The translations under genes were made by a program, and so were the position numbers. Shown in pieces: positions 34,750 through 46,754 of a DNA stretch of 64,000 nt (positions within the stretch are counted from its first letter, which is position 1; each line of letters begins with the position of its first letter). Under the pieces are notes generated by a model. It saw nothing but the letters and a program-made list of their open reading frames with translations, ran no database searches and was not told the DNA's origin. The stretch covers positions 38,400,039-38,464,038 of the forward strand of contig JANAVB010015600.1 in the NCBI GenBank assembly GCA_029216955.1, read 5' to 3'. Source of the stretch: Iris pallida. Taxonomy: Eukaryota > Streptophyta > Magnoliopsida > Asparagales > Iridaceae.

Positions 34750-35307
34750 CCCACCTTAAAAATAATTTTGTCCTCGAAATTCTAATTCATAACCATGCCT
34801 TAAAAATCAAATTCTACTATTACCTTAATCTTCTCAAATTTAATTTCTCAGAACTGCATAACCTCGAGGACTTCTACCCACCTTTGGTCATACTACCCCT
34901 CAAAATACGGTCACTAAAATCTTATAATCTTCCAACTACTGGCTAACAGTCCTTCCAACAGATATCTAGGGCAAATGGAATCTATAATCCTTCGTATCTA
35001 TAAAAAACCAATTATTCAATAATCAAGCAATATTATACTATAATTTAAGAATTTCTGATAAATTCTAAATGGCACGATCATTCGTCACCCCGGAGTAGGA
35101 AGGGACGGGAATCAATGGTACGAAAAGCAAGGAAGTATAATCAAGAGCAATTATGGAGTTTTTACGGACGTAGAGAATTTCTAGGATAATTTTCAAGGCA
35201 GAGTGGATTAAGATTTCTAAGGGTTTAGTCAAATTCACAGGCTCGTATCAGTACAATTACGTAACCGATACGATATGATCTGACCTGCATGGGCTACCAC
35301 AAAAACT
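34750..35307 (-). other. short non-coding interior of the element at 34110
   Basis: No coding motif in either strand. A PBS-like sequence lies at 35282-35299, which on the minus strand reads TGGTAGCCCATGCAGGTC. It has one change from the 18-base motif in the two other LTR elements. Confidence 0.65.
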
Positions 35308-37740
35308 TGTCACGATCTACACCAGGTTTTTGGACGCGCACTCGTGAGCAAGCTAGCTACGTATCGAGCGGACTACAGCCCGACTCGACTACGTATAAGC
35401 TGTCAAGGTCATGGTATCATGTCTAATCTAAACTATATCTCAATCCACAGGAATCATATAAACAAGAATAAACAAGTATGGGTCATGGTCTGCAGCCCAT
35501 TAGCATATTGTTCGATTAGACTCCAAGAATGATATGAGTCTATAAATAAGAAGAGTATATCATGGCATGGAATATAAAGCACGAGAGGATAATAAAGAAA
35601 TATTACCAGCAAATACCTGTATCCCTGCAGGTGTAATCACTATCATCATGAGCCGCTAACTAACTCCATGCAATCAGCTACCTGAAGAGATCATCAGGTC
35701 CTCAGGGGATATAGCAAGATACATAAAAACATGCCTATCTAATAGTTTAATCATGTAATAATATAAATAGGGTATAAACAGGAACTAGACATGAGACTGA
35801 CATGTGGCTACCGACAGGTAACTATGAACACGGACACGGGATCAACTATACATAAATGAACTGCTGGAAGAACAAGTAAACAAGAGATCAATGGAATACC
35901 AACCCTCACCCCGAATGTGGACTTGCAGGTCAGTTTTAAGACAAATCACCCTCGTCCCATGTGTGGACTCGCAGGTGCAAACGGACAACCCTCGCCCCGT
36001 GTGTGGACTCGCAGGTTGTGGGAACAATAGAGGAATAACAGTTCAATCACACATACTTGCAGACACGACTCAGTCAAGATACAGGTGATGACACGGTACA
36101 ACTCAGTCATGACACAGGTAAGGACAACTCTAGCATGAACCATAATGTGGACAAGCCTGGTGTAACTATGCTATCAAGTCAGAAAATACTGATATACAAG
36201 CAAGACAATAAACAAGTAAACGCGGTATCATATAAATCTATAGCAACTAAGGTAACTAAAGATAACATACTAAAATAGATTAACTATAAGCATGAAAATA
36301 AACTGTAGAGGGAGGCAAGGTATCTTGCATAGTGGTAGCACGAAGAACCAATAAGATACCATCAACTAGTACGCCATAAGGTCCAAAATCCACAAATGTC
36401 ATCGAAAGATGAAACAGACATTGCCAATATTCTCAGAATAGTCAAATTAGCTACGATTGCCTGTCCTTAAGTCCAATTCTGGACACAGGGGCAAAACGGT
36501 AATTTCGGGCCAAAACGGTGTCCGCCGTTGGACCCGCTTTGCACCGAAAAGCATGCTAGGGTCAATGGTCTCAAAAGTCATCAAACTATACGTCTACAGA
36601 TTTATTTTGATGATACGAACCCAACGGTATGTCCAATTTTGGATTTTGGTGGGCTGTGCACGAAATCGCCCGTTGAGTCGGACAGTGGGGCCCGCGAAAC
36701 GGCGATCAGATCAACTGTCTCAGAATCGGACCAAACTTGGCATAAAGGACCAGAAAAATGATATGGTCCTGTTGGCGTAAGTTTCATCTCGATCTGACGA
36801 ACGTGCACAATGTAATTGAGAAATTTGCACAGAGGCCGATACGGTAAATTTTGACGGATATGCATCAAATTCGTTGCACACACGCGACCAATTTAAATTC
36901 TGTCAAAGCCCACACATCCATGAAGTTGATACGCACCTTTCGATGCATTCGGTTCGCGACTACGTCGCCCGGATTGGCGGGACGCACGTCGTATCGAAGG
37001 AATTTCTAGTTTTTAAAACAGGTTTTTTCTAATTTTAAAAGACTGATTTCTTTGTGCATTGCCAATAAAATCTGGATCTACAAGTTACGTTCTGATGTCC
37101 TACAGGTTGTCTTTAATCCTATTCAGAGGGATTTCGAAAATACTGAATATCTTGTCATAGAATTTCCTTCTAAACTAGGGATTTGGTCGACGAAACTGTC
37201 CTATTTTGGAACAGGGATTCGCCAGTTTTGGCGTCGATTTTTTGGGTGATCTAGCGCACTATAATTAATTCTATTTGAAGACAATTGAAGTGGTATAGGT
37301 TGGGTGTATACCTGCGACATCGAATCGGAAAAACATCGTGTGAGTAGGTTGTGAGCCTGCTGCGAAGTTAGCCCGACGCACTATCGCTGCTGCTGCCTTG
37401 CATTGTTTGTCGCTCGCGCTCTGCTACATCCGTGCGACCGTGGCCGCGTGTGGCGGCCACTGCGGTCGTCCACCGAAGGAGGATGGCCTCGCAGGTGGTG
37501 GGCGTGCGTGAGGGAAGGGTCGGCGAGTGTCGAAGAGTTTTAGGGTTTCTCTCGCGCTTCTCTCTTCGCGTATATATATAACATAGGTGTCGGGCCTGTT
37601 CAGTATTTGGCCGAGCGAGGGCTGATCCCTTTGCTGGCTGGGAGGTTAGCCATGTGGGCCTGCTGTTTCCTAGCTCGGGCTGATGACTTGGGCCGGGTCA
37701 AGTGGGCTGGGCTATGGGTCCGCTGGTTCTAAATTCTTTT
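35308..37740 (-). repeat. 5' LTR of the element at 34110, outer end unresolved
   Basis: After the part shared with the first LTR come tandem units of about 40 bases with ACCCTCGCCCCGTGTGTGGA and CTCGCAGGT (35900-36020). A long region without coding follows to a minus-strand TATATATATA at 37571-37580 with a pyrimidine-rich, CCCTAAAAC-containing leader. That layout suggests a long R-U5 as in the other LTR elements here. The right limit is placed before the TA tract by default. Confidence 0.55.
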
Positions 37741-37769
37741 TTCCTTTTTTCTATTTCTTTTTCTTTAGC

Positions 37770-38003
<234 letters not shown>

Positions 38004-38149
38004 GAAACACCCACTATTTATTAAAGACGGCAAAAACCGTATACAAGGCGCAAAATGCCGAAGCCTTTACAGGAAATCCGCTAAAAGAGGGAGGGAAGAA
38101 GGCGAAACAACCGCCGGGGGCTACAGGGATAGCACCGACCAAAATGTAC

Positions 38150-41100
38150 TCGAGCTGTGGGAACACAGAGGGCTCCGCTTGCGGCATTGTCGGGCGATCT
38201 CCCGAAGGAGTTGGTCTGCCGAGTATTGGTGATCCTCATATCTCGCTTTGTTGCGATTCTTCCAAATGGCCCATGTAGTGGCCGCTGTGACAATCTGGGG
38301 GCCATGGGAGACAGAGCCCTAGGATGCCAGAAGATCGTGGAAGCGTCCGCCTTCTTGCACAATATTGAATAGCTGGTCGAGGGTAGTCCAAGTCCTGTCT
38401 GGCAGCATCCTGTGTCGGAAGATGTGATCGATAGTCTCCGTCTGACGCTCGAAGCAGCAGGAGCAAGCTGATGCTAAGCTAATCCCGATGGTGTTGAGGA
38501 TGTCGTCTGTTGGCAGTTTCTTTCTGAGGACCCTCCACAAAAGGAAGGACCACTTCTTGGGAATGTAGGAATGCCAATAGAGAGCCATGGAGAGGAGCGG
38601 CCGAACGGCTCCCCGGATAGCGTTTCTCACCGACCTCACCGAGAATGCCCCCGACGCCTCAAGGGTCCATATCAACGCATCTGCCTCGCCCCCGATGCGA
38701 ATCCCTCTCTCGCGGATGCTATCTGCTGCATCGATGCCGGTCCACTCACGAATCTGGTCCCAGTTCCTGTCTTCAGTGGAGGGGTTCCACAAGTCTCTGA
38801 TTCTACAATCTCTCGGGGTCTCCGTGAGATTCGGGATCATGCTGTCTCCAACCCATCTTTCTAGGAATGGGTTCGACTCGCCCTCTCCAAGTTTTAGTCT
38901 CATCGCGGGCTCGGCAAGATCGCGGCCAATAAGGATACGATGCCAGGCCGCTGAGGATCTGCAGTAGGGAATGGCCATAGAGGGGTGGATATGTTTGAAG
39001 TATCTGGCTTTCATAAACCTGCTCCATAAGTTGTTGCTCGTGCGGAGTTTCCACCATAGTTTCATCGAGAATGCTTTAACAATGTGGGCGAGCCTGGTGA
39101 ATCTCAATCCCCCCTCTCCAGTCGGGTGAGCCATAGTATCCCAGCTGGCCCAATGATGCTTGTCCTTGCCGTTGCTTATCCCCCAGAAGAAATTACAAAA
39201 GATCTGTTCGATCGAGGAAAGAACCTTAATGGGTGGCGAGCACGCAGCAAAGGTGTGGATGGGGATGGAGGATAGCACGTGATTGATGAGGATCATTTTG
39301 TCACCTGGAGATAGGGTAGCATTGTGCCACCCTTCTAGTTTCTTCCTGATTCTGGCGATCAATTCCTCGTAGATGCCGACGGAGGATTTCCCGTACACTA
39401 ATGGGCACCCGAGGTAGGTGAACGGGGGCTTAGCAACCGAGAAGGAAGTTAAGTTGGATAGGTTGTTGGCGTGCACTCTGCCGGTGTTGTGGTGGGCGTA
39501 GATAACGCTCTTCGAATGATTGATTTTCTGGCCGGAGCATCTTGAGTACCTCAACAGGGTGTTGTGAACCACCGCTACCGCGCTTTCATCTCCGGAAGAA
39601 AAGATGAGTAAGTCGTCTGCAAATGCCAGGTGGGTGATGATAGGGCAACCGCTGGATGTATGATAGTGCTGGAAGTTGGGGGTGTTGATCATATTGTTAA
39701 GGTTCCTACTCAGAGCGTCAGCTACAATGATGAAAATAGTGGATAATAGTGGGTCTCCTTGTCTCACCCCGTGGTGGGATTTAAAGAAACCCTCAGCGTG
39801 GCCATTGATGACCGTGGAGAACCATGAGTTGCTGATGGATCTCCAGACTATGTTGATCCAAGTTTCCGAAAAAACCGAATGCTCTGAAAACCCAGATCAT
39901 GAATTGCCAGTCCAGTCTGTCATAAGCTTTCTCCATGTCGATTTTAACGGCAATGTTACCTCCCCTCACTGGAAATTTCATGCAGGTGATTAACTCTTGG
40001 GCCAGCATAATATTGTCCTGGATGTTCCTTCCGCGAACGAACCCACTTTGCTCCTCCGAAATGATCCTGAGAAGAATACCAGCCATTCTGGTTGCGATCA
40101 CCTTGGATATGATCTTGTTGGTGAAGTTACAAAGACTAATGGAGCAAAAGTCACGGAAGGATTTCGGATTGTCTTTTTTAGGGATAAGGATCAGGTTGGC
40201 ACTAGATATGGCTTTGGGATATATAGTACCTTCGAAGAAGGCGATTGCCACTTCGGTGATGTCTTGCTTGATGATATTCTAGCATGTGCGGAAGAATACC
40301 CCCGAGAATCCGTGCGGGCCTGACGCGCTGTGCTCGTTCAGGGCCCACACTGCATCTTTAACTTCCTGAACCGTGGGTAAGCGGTTCAACTGGGCGTTGT
40401 CGGTGTCGTTAATGTGGAGGGGAATTTGGTCAAGGAAAGAACTATCTTTGTGGATAGTCTCTTTGGAGAAAAGTTTGGAGTAGAACTCTGTGGCTACCTC
40501 TTGGATGCCCTTTTGGTCAGTAATGATGTTCCTATTGTCATCAACTGTCCGATGAATCGAGAGCTTCTATCTGCGCCCATTCACGCAGGCATAAAACTAC
40601 TTCGAGTTTTTGCCACCCTCGCTGTCCCATTTCAACCTCGTTTTTTTGTTTCCAGAATTCTGTCTCCACTTTGATCCTGAATTTAAGCATAGCTTTAGTG
40701 AGGTTGAGGGCTCTCATGGCCGATAAAGAGAGATCCGTGACGACCAGGGCTTCGGCACGGGTGACGTCGTCCTCGGCTTCCCGAACGGCTTGAAAGATAT
40801 CTCCGAAGGCGCGCTTGCTCCAAACGGACAGGGCTTTCCTAGTAGCTTTGAGCTTGTTGCACACCCAAACAAGGGGGTTGGGTGATTCCTCGCAGTTCTA
40901 TGCTTCCGCTACGATGCCCAGGAAGTAGGGGTGCCCGGCCCAGAAGTCGAGAAATTGGAAGTTCTTTTTGGACGAGGTAGTCTTGTTTGTGATCTCGACC
41001 AACAGGGGAGTGTGGTCTGATTCAGTAGAGTTGAGGTGGGACAGATTGGTGGTGAACCCCATTCCGTGCCAAAAGACATTCGTGAGGGCCCTGTCTAGCC

Positions 41101-41677
41101 TAGAGTACTGGCGACGGTCGCCATCCTGCATATTGTACCAGGTGAATGCATTGCCAGTGAACTGGAGGGTGGATAAGTGGGCATTGAACATGAAGTTGTA
41201 GAAGTCAAGCATGGCTGGGGCAGGTGGAGGGTGCCCTCCAGTTTTCTCTGCGCTGCTTGTGATCGCGTTGAAGTCCCCAATGCAGAGCCAAGGGGAGTTG
41301 GTGTAGAGGTGGTGGATGTCAAGGAGGTCATTCCAGAGTTGTTTTCTTTCCGCAGCATCGCAGCTGCCATGGACCGCCGAAATGATCACACGATCGGGGA
41401 GTCTTGGATGATCAAGCCAACATGATAGGGTCTGCTCGGAGTCCTGAATGACTCCTAATTTGACGTCCTTCGTGCAGAGGATCCAAATATCATGTCTGCC
41501 TGCTATAGCCACGGGAAGGCCTAGATGTAGTTGGATGGATTTTAATCTTTTGGAGGGGATTTTTGGTTCGATAATGATGATGATGTCTATCTTGTGGATT
41601 TTCTGCAGATTGGTTATTCTCCTTAACATCGGTTTGTTCGCCAGATCGCGGATATTCCAGGATTGGATGTTGAGCAT
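38150..41677 (-). pseudogene. LINE-1 ORF2: endonuclease, reverse transcriptase, zf-RVT (broken)
   Basis: ORF2 would nick target DNA and reverse-transcribe the LINE RNA. From the ATG at 41677: MLNIQSWNIRD, EPKIPS, GDFNAITS and SDHTPLL mark an apurinic-type endonuclease domain (to about 40898, where a TAG ends it). After a broken linker the RT region shows LILIPKKDNPKSF, SGFVRGRNIQDNIML, KIDMEKAYDRLDW, then, after a frame break near 39780, MRQGDPLL and LAFADDLLIFS, with the catalytic FADD intact. WHSYIPKKWSFLLWRVL and CSCCFERQTETIDHIF mark the zf-RVT end. Stops and frameshifts at about 40898, 40260, 39790 and 38319 prevent a full product. Confidence 0.88.
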
Positions 41678-44600
41678 TAAGGAAGTTGTTGGGGGTTTTT
41701 TTTGTTCCGTCTGGCGACAGATCTAGTTTGGATGGTAGCGGTGTCAGTGAGTCCGTGGTTGGCTTTGGCCTTACTCGAGGTGGAAGGTCCTACCACTGTT
41801 AGGGAGGGGTGATCATTACTTGATTGCTCCTTCGCGGCCGGTTGGTGACTGACCGATTCTCCGGCCGAGTCCAGGGTAGTATTCTCTGGTGGGATGATTA
41901 TGGAGTCGCTGGTGCTCCCTGTCAAGGGATCGGTTTACAGAAGGGGAAAACCCGCGGCTTGAACCTGGAGCCCTCTTCGAACTAGGTCTGGTCCTAGAAT
42001 GGCTAGGGCCTCAACCACGTGGTCTTCGGAGGTGAGTTGGTCTTCGGCAGAGAGTTGTTGATTGGATTCAGTTATGACGGTGAGCTGTTCTACGCCTACC
42101 GGGTTGGGGATAATCATGGTGAGCGCACGGTCGACTGATGGGGAGGCTGTCTCCTCTAGGTCTTTCGCATCCTCCGAGACAAGAGCGTCGAACTGGTTGA
42201 ATAAGGTAAGAGCTTGGGTGTTGTGGGGGATCGATGCTATGCTTGGAGATTCGCTCCTGTCGGACGACTCGTCGCCGGAGCCGAAGTGGGTGTACACATT
42301 AGGGCGGGGTAGGATGGATGGCATGGATGTTCTCCCCACTGTTGGTTCGCTGTCTTTTCGGGGTGGTTTCCTCTTTAGTTCTGGATGGAGACGGTGGCAG
42401 TGCTTTGCTAGATGACCTCTTAAGTGGCAGTAGTTGCAGAACAAGATGTGGTTATCGTAGATGATTTATTGGGTATGGGTCCGGTTGCCCAGCTCGATGT
42501 TGATAAAATTGGGAGGTTCGATGGTGAGGTCGAATTCCACACAGATTTTGGCGTAGTGGGCTTTGGTGAGGTTGCTGGTCTCAGGGGCTGAGGCCACATA
42601 TGTGCTGAAAGAGTTAGCGATGCGCTTGAGAGCCGCTGGGATGAAGCAAATGAGAGACAGATTAGGTAGAGTGATCCAGGCAGCGACTGTCGCTGAGTCT
42701 TCTTTTGTGCTAAAGCTAGCTGACCATTTGATGATCTTCATCTGATGGAAATCAATCCTGCACGTGCCTTTGGACCAGACAGCCTTATGATCCAAGTCGG
42801 ATGAGAGGTGAAGCTGTATGTGTTTGGGATCAAGGGGAGCTGCTCGGTATCCCGCTGAGAGTCTCCAGCTGGCTATCGTCTCCTGCACCCGAGGGAGCTT
42901 GGGACATCCGGAAGAAAATTTGAGGATGAAGGTGTGGGGGAATAAGCGCGATAGGGAGGACATCTCCGCCTCAGAAAAGGGAATTGATGGCACCGGGATT
43001 CCTGGGGTACTCGATGTTCGGAAGGTTGACGTCAGGGATGAGAGGCGCCTTAGCGGACGCCAGATCCGGGCGCAGCTTGTCTGCGAAGGTCGGCGGAGAG
43101 GATGCGGCCGGGGGAGTGATAGTGGGATTGTCACGGGGAGGAGGGGGGCAGTCGAGGATGGAGGCTGCTCGGAGGGGGAGGAAGATGCCTGAGGGTGCTT
43201 CCTGGGGGATGCTCGCAGGAGGAGGGGTGACCGAAAGAGGCCTTCCAGGAATGGGGATAGCTCCGCTCGCTGAGAACGGCACCACTGATGATCCAATGTC
43301 AACTGGGGGAGGAGGAAGGTGAGCGTCCGTGGAGTCCTCAGTGGGGACTCCGGGTCCGGACGAGCAGGGGCGAGGACGGAAGGGGGACCCAGCGGGGGAA
43401 CAGGGGGCAGACTGGGAGCCACAGAGGGGGGAGCCGGCGCTGAGGGGCCAGTGGAGGGGTAGGAAGGAGGAGTGGGGAGGGCGGATGACTGATAGGGGAG
43501 ACTGGGACAGGAGATGGAGGGGTCTAATCGTGCTGAAGATGTGGTGAGGAGAGGGTAGGCGACGGGAGGGGCAGTGAGCTCGGTGGATGAGGAGGGAGGG
43601 TGTAGGGGATGAGGGGGTACTGGGCTGGAGGATCGGACAGGGGGGTGGACCCGCCGGAAGGAGGGGGATAAAAGGAGGTGGATTGCGCAGAAGGGTGGCC
43701 TGGATCAAAAAAACTAAGAGGGGGTATGGAGAGGGCCCTCCAGGAGAGGGCAAGAAGGAGAGGGAGTGCGCAGGCTGGTAGCCAGGAGCGAAGTAATAGG
43801 AGCCTGGCACAAAAGGATAGAAGGAATGGGGGCCCCACCAGATAGTCGAGCTCCAAAGCCGGGCGCGCTGTGACCTTGAATGGTGAGGGACCCGCCAGCG
43901 CAATCCGCTGTCGAAGGGTCAAAGCGCGCAGAAGGAAAGAGTGAAGGATGGCCACGTGCGTCCGAGACAAAGGAATAGGGGGCCCCACCATGGGGCAGCA
44001 CTACAAGGCCAGGCGCATGGAGACCCAGACTAGAGTGGATCCTACCAGAGGAAACCTCCAACGTTGGGGCAAAGCACGCAGCTGAGTCCAAACGTGCATC
44101 AGATAGGAATAGGGGGGGCTGCCACGTTGAGAGGGGAAAAAGAACCGCTCATGTGGGGGCGCGCAGCTGAATTGAAGAGATGGGGGCCCGCCACGAAGAG
44201 ATGGGGAGCCGAGCCGCTCACGTGGAGCCCCATGCCAGTCCTGCAGGAGGGGTCCCCTCCCGAGGAGGGCGCGATTCCAGAGAACCCGTTCAAAATTTGA
44301 AACGGGAACTCCTCCCGATGAGGCGGTTAGGCGATGGAATACTGAAGTACAGGGAGGGAGCTGCCGGCTAACGGGAAGGAGGGGTGACCTGTCAAAGCGG
44401 GCTCCGTACTAACATGCAAAGACGCGAAAGAGGGGGCATGACGGGGAAGAGAATGCGAAGGGCTGCTGGAGCAAGAACAAGGTCCTGGTGAGGGGGAGAG
44501 CTGGTGGCTGGGGAGGGGGGCAGGGGGGCGGGCGCCTGAGAGGAGGGGAGGTGACGGAAAGGATGGGGAACAAGCCGACTGATCAGCTCGACGCAATCTG

Positions 44601-44710
44601 CCGGCCAAGGCTGGCCCATCAGCAGGCGCACTCCACCGGAAAGGATTCGGAGAAGGGAAGCCCCAGGGGCTTCCCAAGGGAGGAATGAGAGGGAGCTCGG
44701 GAGTAGTCAT
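41677..44710 (-). pseudogene. LINE-1 ORF1: Pro-rich N-terminus, DUF4283, CCHC zinc knuckle (broken)
   Basis: ORF1 of plant L1 elements binds the element RNA. The 43422-42466 stretch has FADKLRPDLA-type sequence in a neighbouring frame, FILKFSSGCPKLPRVQETIA and CRIDFHQMKIIKWSASF, then LTIEPPNFINIELGNRTHTQ, a DUF4283 pattern. A TAA follows at 42466, where LINE-2 keeps the frame open. Beyond it, CNYCHLRGHLAKHC is a complete CX2CX4HX4C knuckle. The last ORF ends TAA at 41677-41679 and overlaps the ORF2 ATG by one base (TAATG). The region upstream of 43422 is proline/serine-rich and split into several frames; where the true N-terminus lies is unclear. Confidence 0.8.
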
Positions 44711-44724
44711 CCAAAAATAAATAT

Positions 44725-44813
44725 GTTATATATATATATAGTTTTACATACATATTTTTATATATGTACATATACATATATACGAATATTTTTATATATA
44801 TACATATACATAT

Positions 44814-44880
<67 letters not shown>
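44725..44880. repeat. TA-rich tract between LINE-1 and the GC-rich retroposon
   Basis: TATATA runs with ACATAT variants; the last about 55 bases are nearly pure TA. It joins the 5' side of LINE-1 to the 5' side of the plus-strand segment that starts GGGGCAGAGAGCTCG. Confidence 0.93.
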
Positions 44881-44882
<2 letters not shown>

Positions 44883-46537
44883 GGCAGAGAGCTCGCACTC
44901 GAGCGCCGGCCGGAGCGCCCATGCTCGCCACCTCCCCCCCCGCTCGTGCTCGAGCTCTTGCCGGAGTGCCCCTGCTCGCCACCCACCCTTCGTCGGGTGG
45001 CCGGCCTTGCAAGCAGCGCCCCAGGGCGCGCTCCCTTCGCCCTTCGTCGGTTGGCCGACCCATGGTTGGCCGCCCCACCTCCTCCTGTGGGGATCAGCTT
45101 TCTTCCTCACCGGCGCGAGTCCCTACCTCCTCCCCCCCACCTCCTCCTCGGCGCCGTCGCCATCCCCAGCGTTCTCGATGCCATCGGCCGGAGCACGGGA
45201 AGCCTTCTCCCCCTACCTCTAGCCTTGATTCTCCTCCAGCCCCCTCCCACCTAGGCCCTCCGCCAGAGACGTCTGAGGAGCCTCCTGGCTTCCCCCCTCC
45301 ATCCCCGCGGCCCACCTCCCTGTCACTCCTTCAGCCTCGCCACCGGCCCCCTCGCCGGCGGCGAACGGTTTCCTCTCCCTGCAGTGGCCCGCTCCTGCCC
45401 TACTCTGGCCTCCTCCGGCTTCTCCGGTCTCCATCTGTCCCCCGGCCTCCGGCGGGTCAGACGGTGTCTTCTCCCTCCCCCAACCACCGCCGCAGGCCAC
45501 GCGGGCACTCCTCCCCCTCCTCCTGTCTCGGCACCCCCCATGACGCTCCCTGGCGCTCGCGCTCCTCTCTCGACGGCGGCGCCCTCCCTCAGCGTGCCCC
45601 CCACGTGGGCCGTTGCGGCCGCGAAGACGCCGGCTTGGTTTAGTTTTCCCCCCGCGATGACCTCGGCCCCTTCCAGCTCCCCTCCCGCTGGCGGTCTCAG
45701 GCGATCCCTCCCCTCCACGGCGTCAGGCGGTCGTGCGACGACCTATGGCTGCTTCTCGCCGTCGCCGCCCCCCTCCGCGCCTCACGCGTCCCTGGCTGGA
45801 TCCGCCTCTATCCCAGCCACCGGATCTGGAGCGGCCGCCTCTGGCTCCCTGGCGTCGCCTCTTCCGAGTGCTGCATTTCCCCCTCCCTCCTCCACTCTCC
45901 GGCGTTTGCTCCACCGGCGGTAGGCCCCTCCCACCGTCGCCCGGAGGTCGAGCTCCCTGCTCCCTCCTTCCTCCCCTCTTTCCCCACCCTCTCCCGCCGA
46001 AGCCCATCTCTCGGCGTCCCCCCATCCCCTCCGTCCCGCGCCCTCTCTGCCCGAAGGACGACCCCCACTCCCTCCCCCCGGAGGTCGAGGCCCCCCTCCG
46101 CCCGCCCCTTCTTCCTCCGGGCGGGCGCACCCTGCCGAAGGCGTATCCCGTCGGTCTCGAGCCGCACGCTCTGTCCCCTTGGGCAGAGTGCCCCTCCTCG
46201 GGCTGTGCTACGCCTGGGGATGCGCGCCCAGCCTCGGGCCAAGGAACCCCTCAGACCTTGGGCCGTGTGCCCTAGGGGCAGTGCCCCACTCCCACGTTCT
46301 TTTTTCAAATTTCAAAATTTTGTTTTGAAATTTTGAAATTACGGTTTTTGCTATTTTGAAATTTTTAAATTTCAGTTTCTGAAATTTCAAAATTTCGATT
46401 TTGAACCTTTTCTATTTACTACTTTGTAATTCAGGGCTCGTTTTGTGTCTTCCAGTCCTGCACCCGCTTGTAAAGCTCGTTCTGAGCTACCCTTTATTTT
46501 AATAAAATGTCTTTTAAAAAAATAAATAAATAATAAG
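44881..46537 (+). mobile_element. unclassified GC-rich retroposon with A-rich tail
   Basis: The segment switches abruptly from pure TA to GC-rich sequence (GGGGCAGAGAGCTCG) and stays GC-rich for about 1.4 kb. It then becomes AT-rich, with a fold-back-like TTTCAAAATTTTG block. It ends with CTTTATTTTAATAAAATG, then AAAAAAATAAATAAATAATAAG and another TA tract. The polyadenylation-like end and A-rich tail suggest plus-strand retroposition. Proline/arginine-rich ORFs (44723-45643, 45384-45923) show no family match; the first starts inside the TA repeat. It may be a non-autonomous LINE derivative. Confidence 0.5.
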
Positions 46538-46553
46538 TATATATATATATATA
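46538..46553. repeat. short (TA)n at the 3' end of LINE-2
   Basis: TATATATATATATATA separates the A-rich tail of the plus-strand retroposon from the LINE-2 3' end. LINE-2, reverse-complemented, ends ...TTTAATAAATCGGGGGGG then TTTTCAC. Confidence 0.9.
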
Positions 46554-46754
46554 GTGAAAACCCCCCCGATTTATTAAAGAAGGCTCAAAGGCCGCAGACA
46601 AAAACCGTATACAAGGTGCAAAAAAGACGAAGCCTATACAAGTATACCACAAAAAAGAAGGGGGAAAGGACGAAACACTCGCCCGGGGCTACATGGATAG
46701 CACCGACCAAAATTCTCTCGAACTGTGGGAACACTGGGTGCTCCGCTTGCGGCA

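Larger units (their letters stand above)
34110..37740 (-). mobile_element. non-coding LTR element (gypsy type), right end unresolved
   Basis: Two collinear repeats start TGTCACGA at 34110 and at 35308. The interior between them is only about 560 bp and carries no gag or pol. The interior sides show a gypsy-like polypurine context (reverse complement of CCACCTTAAAAATAATTTTG) next to the first repeat. A PBS-like motif lies next to the second, so the element is minus-oriented. The second repeat runs on beyond 35945 through tandem repeats and a TATA box near 37571. Its outer end, and the matching TSD for CCATC at 34105-34109, could not be placed. Confidence 0.72.

Noticed and set aside
34105..35953. 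TSD CCATC/CCCTC defining a 640-bp LTR element
   Set aside because: One mismatch is tolerable. However, the sequence after 35948 continues the LTR tandem units and does not resume CACTA-A tnp2, so the boundary is not accepted.
45384..46308. Several GC-rich ORFs on both strands of the unclassified retroposon
   Set aside because: Overlapping open frames in all phases are expected at this GC content. None shows a known domain.
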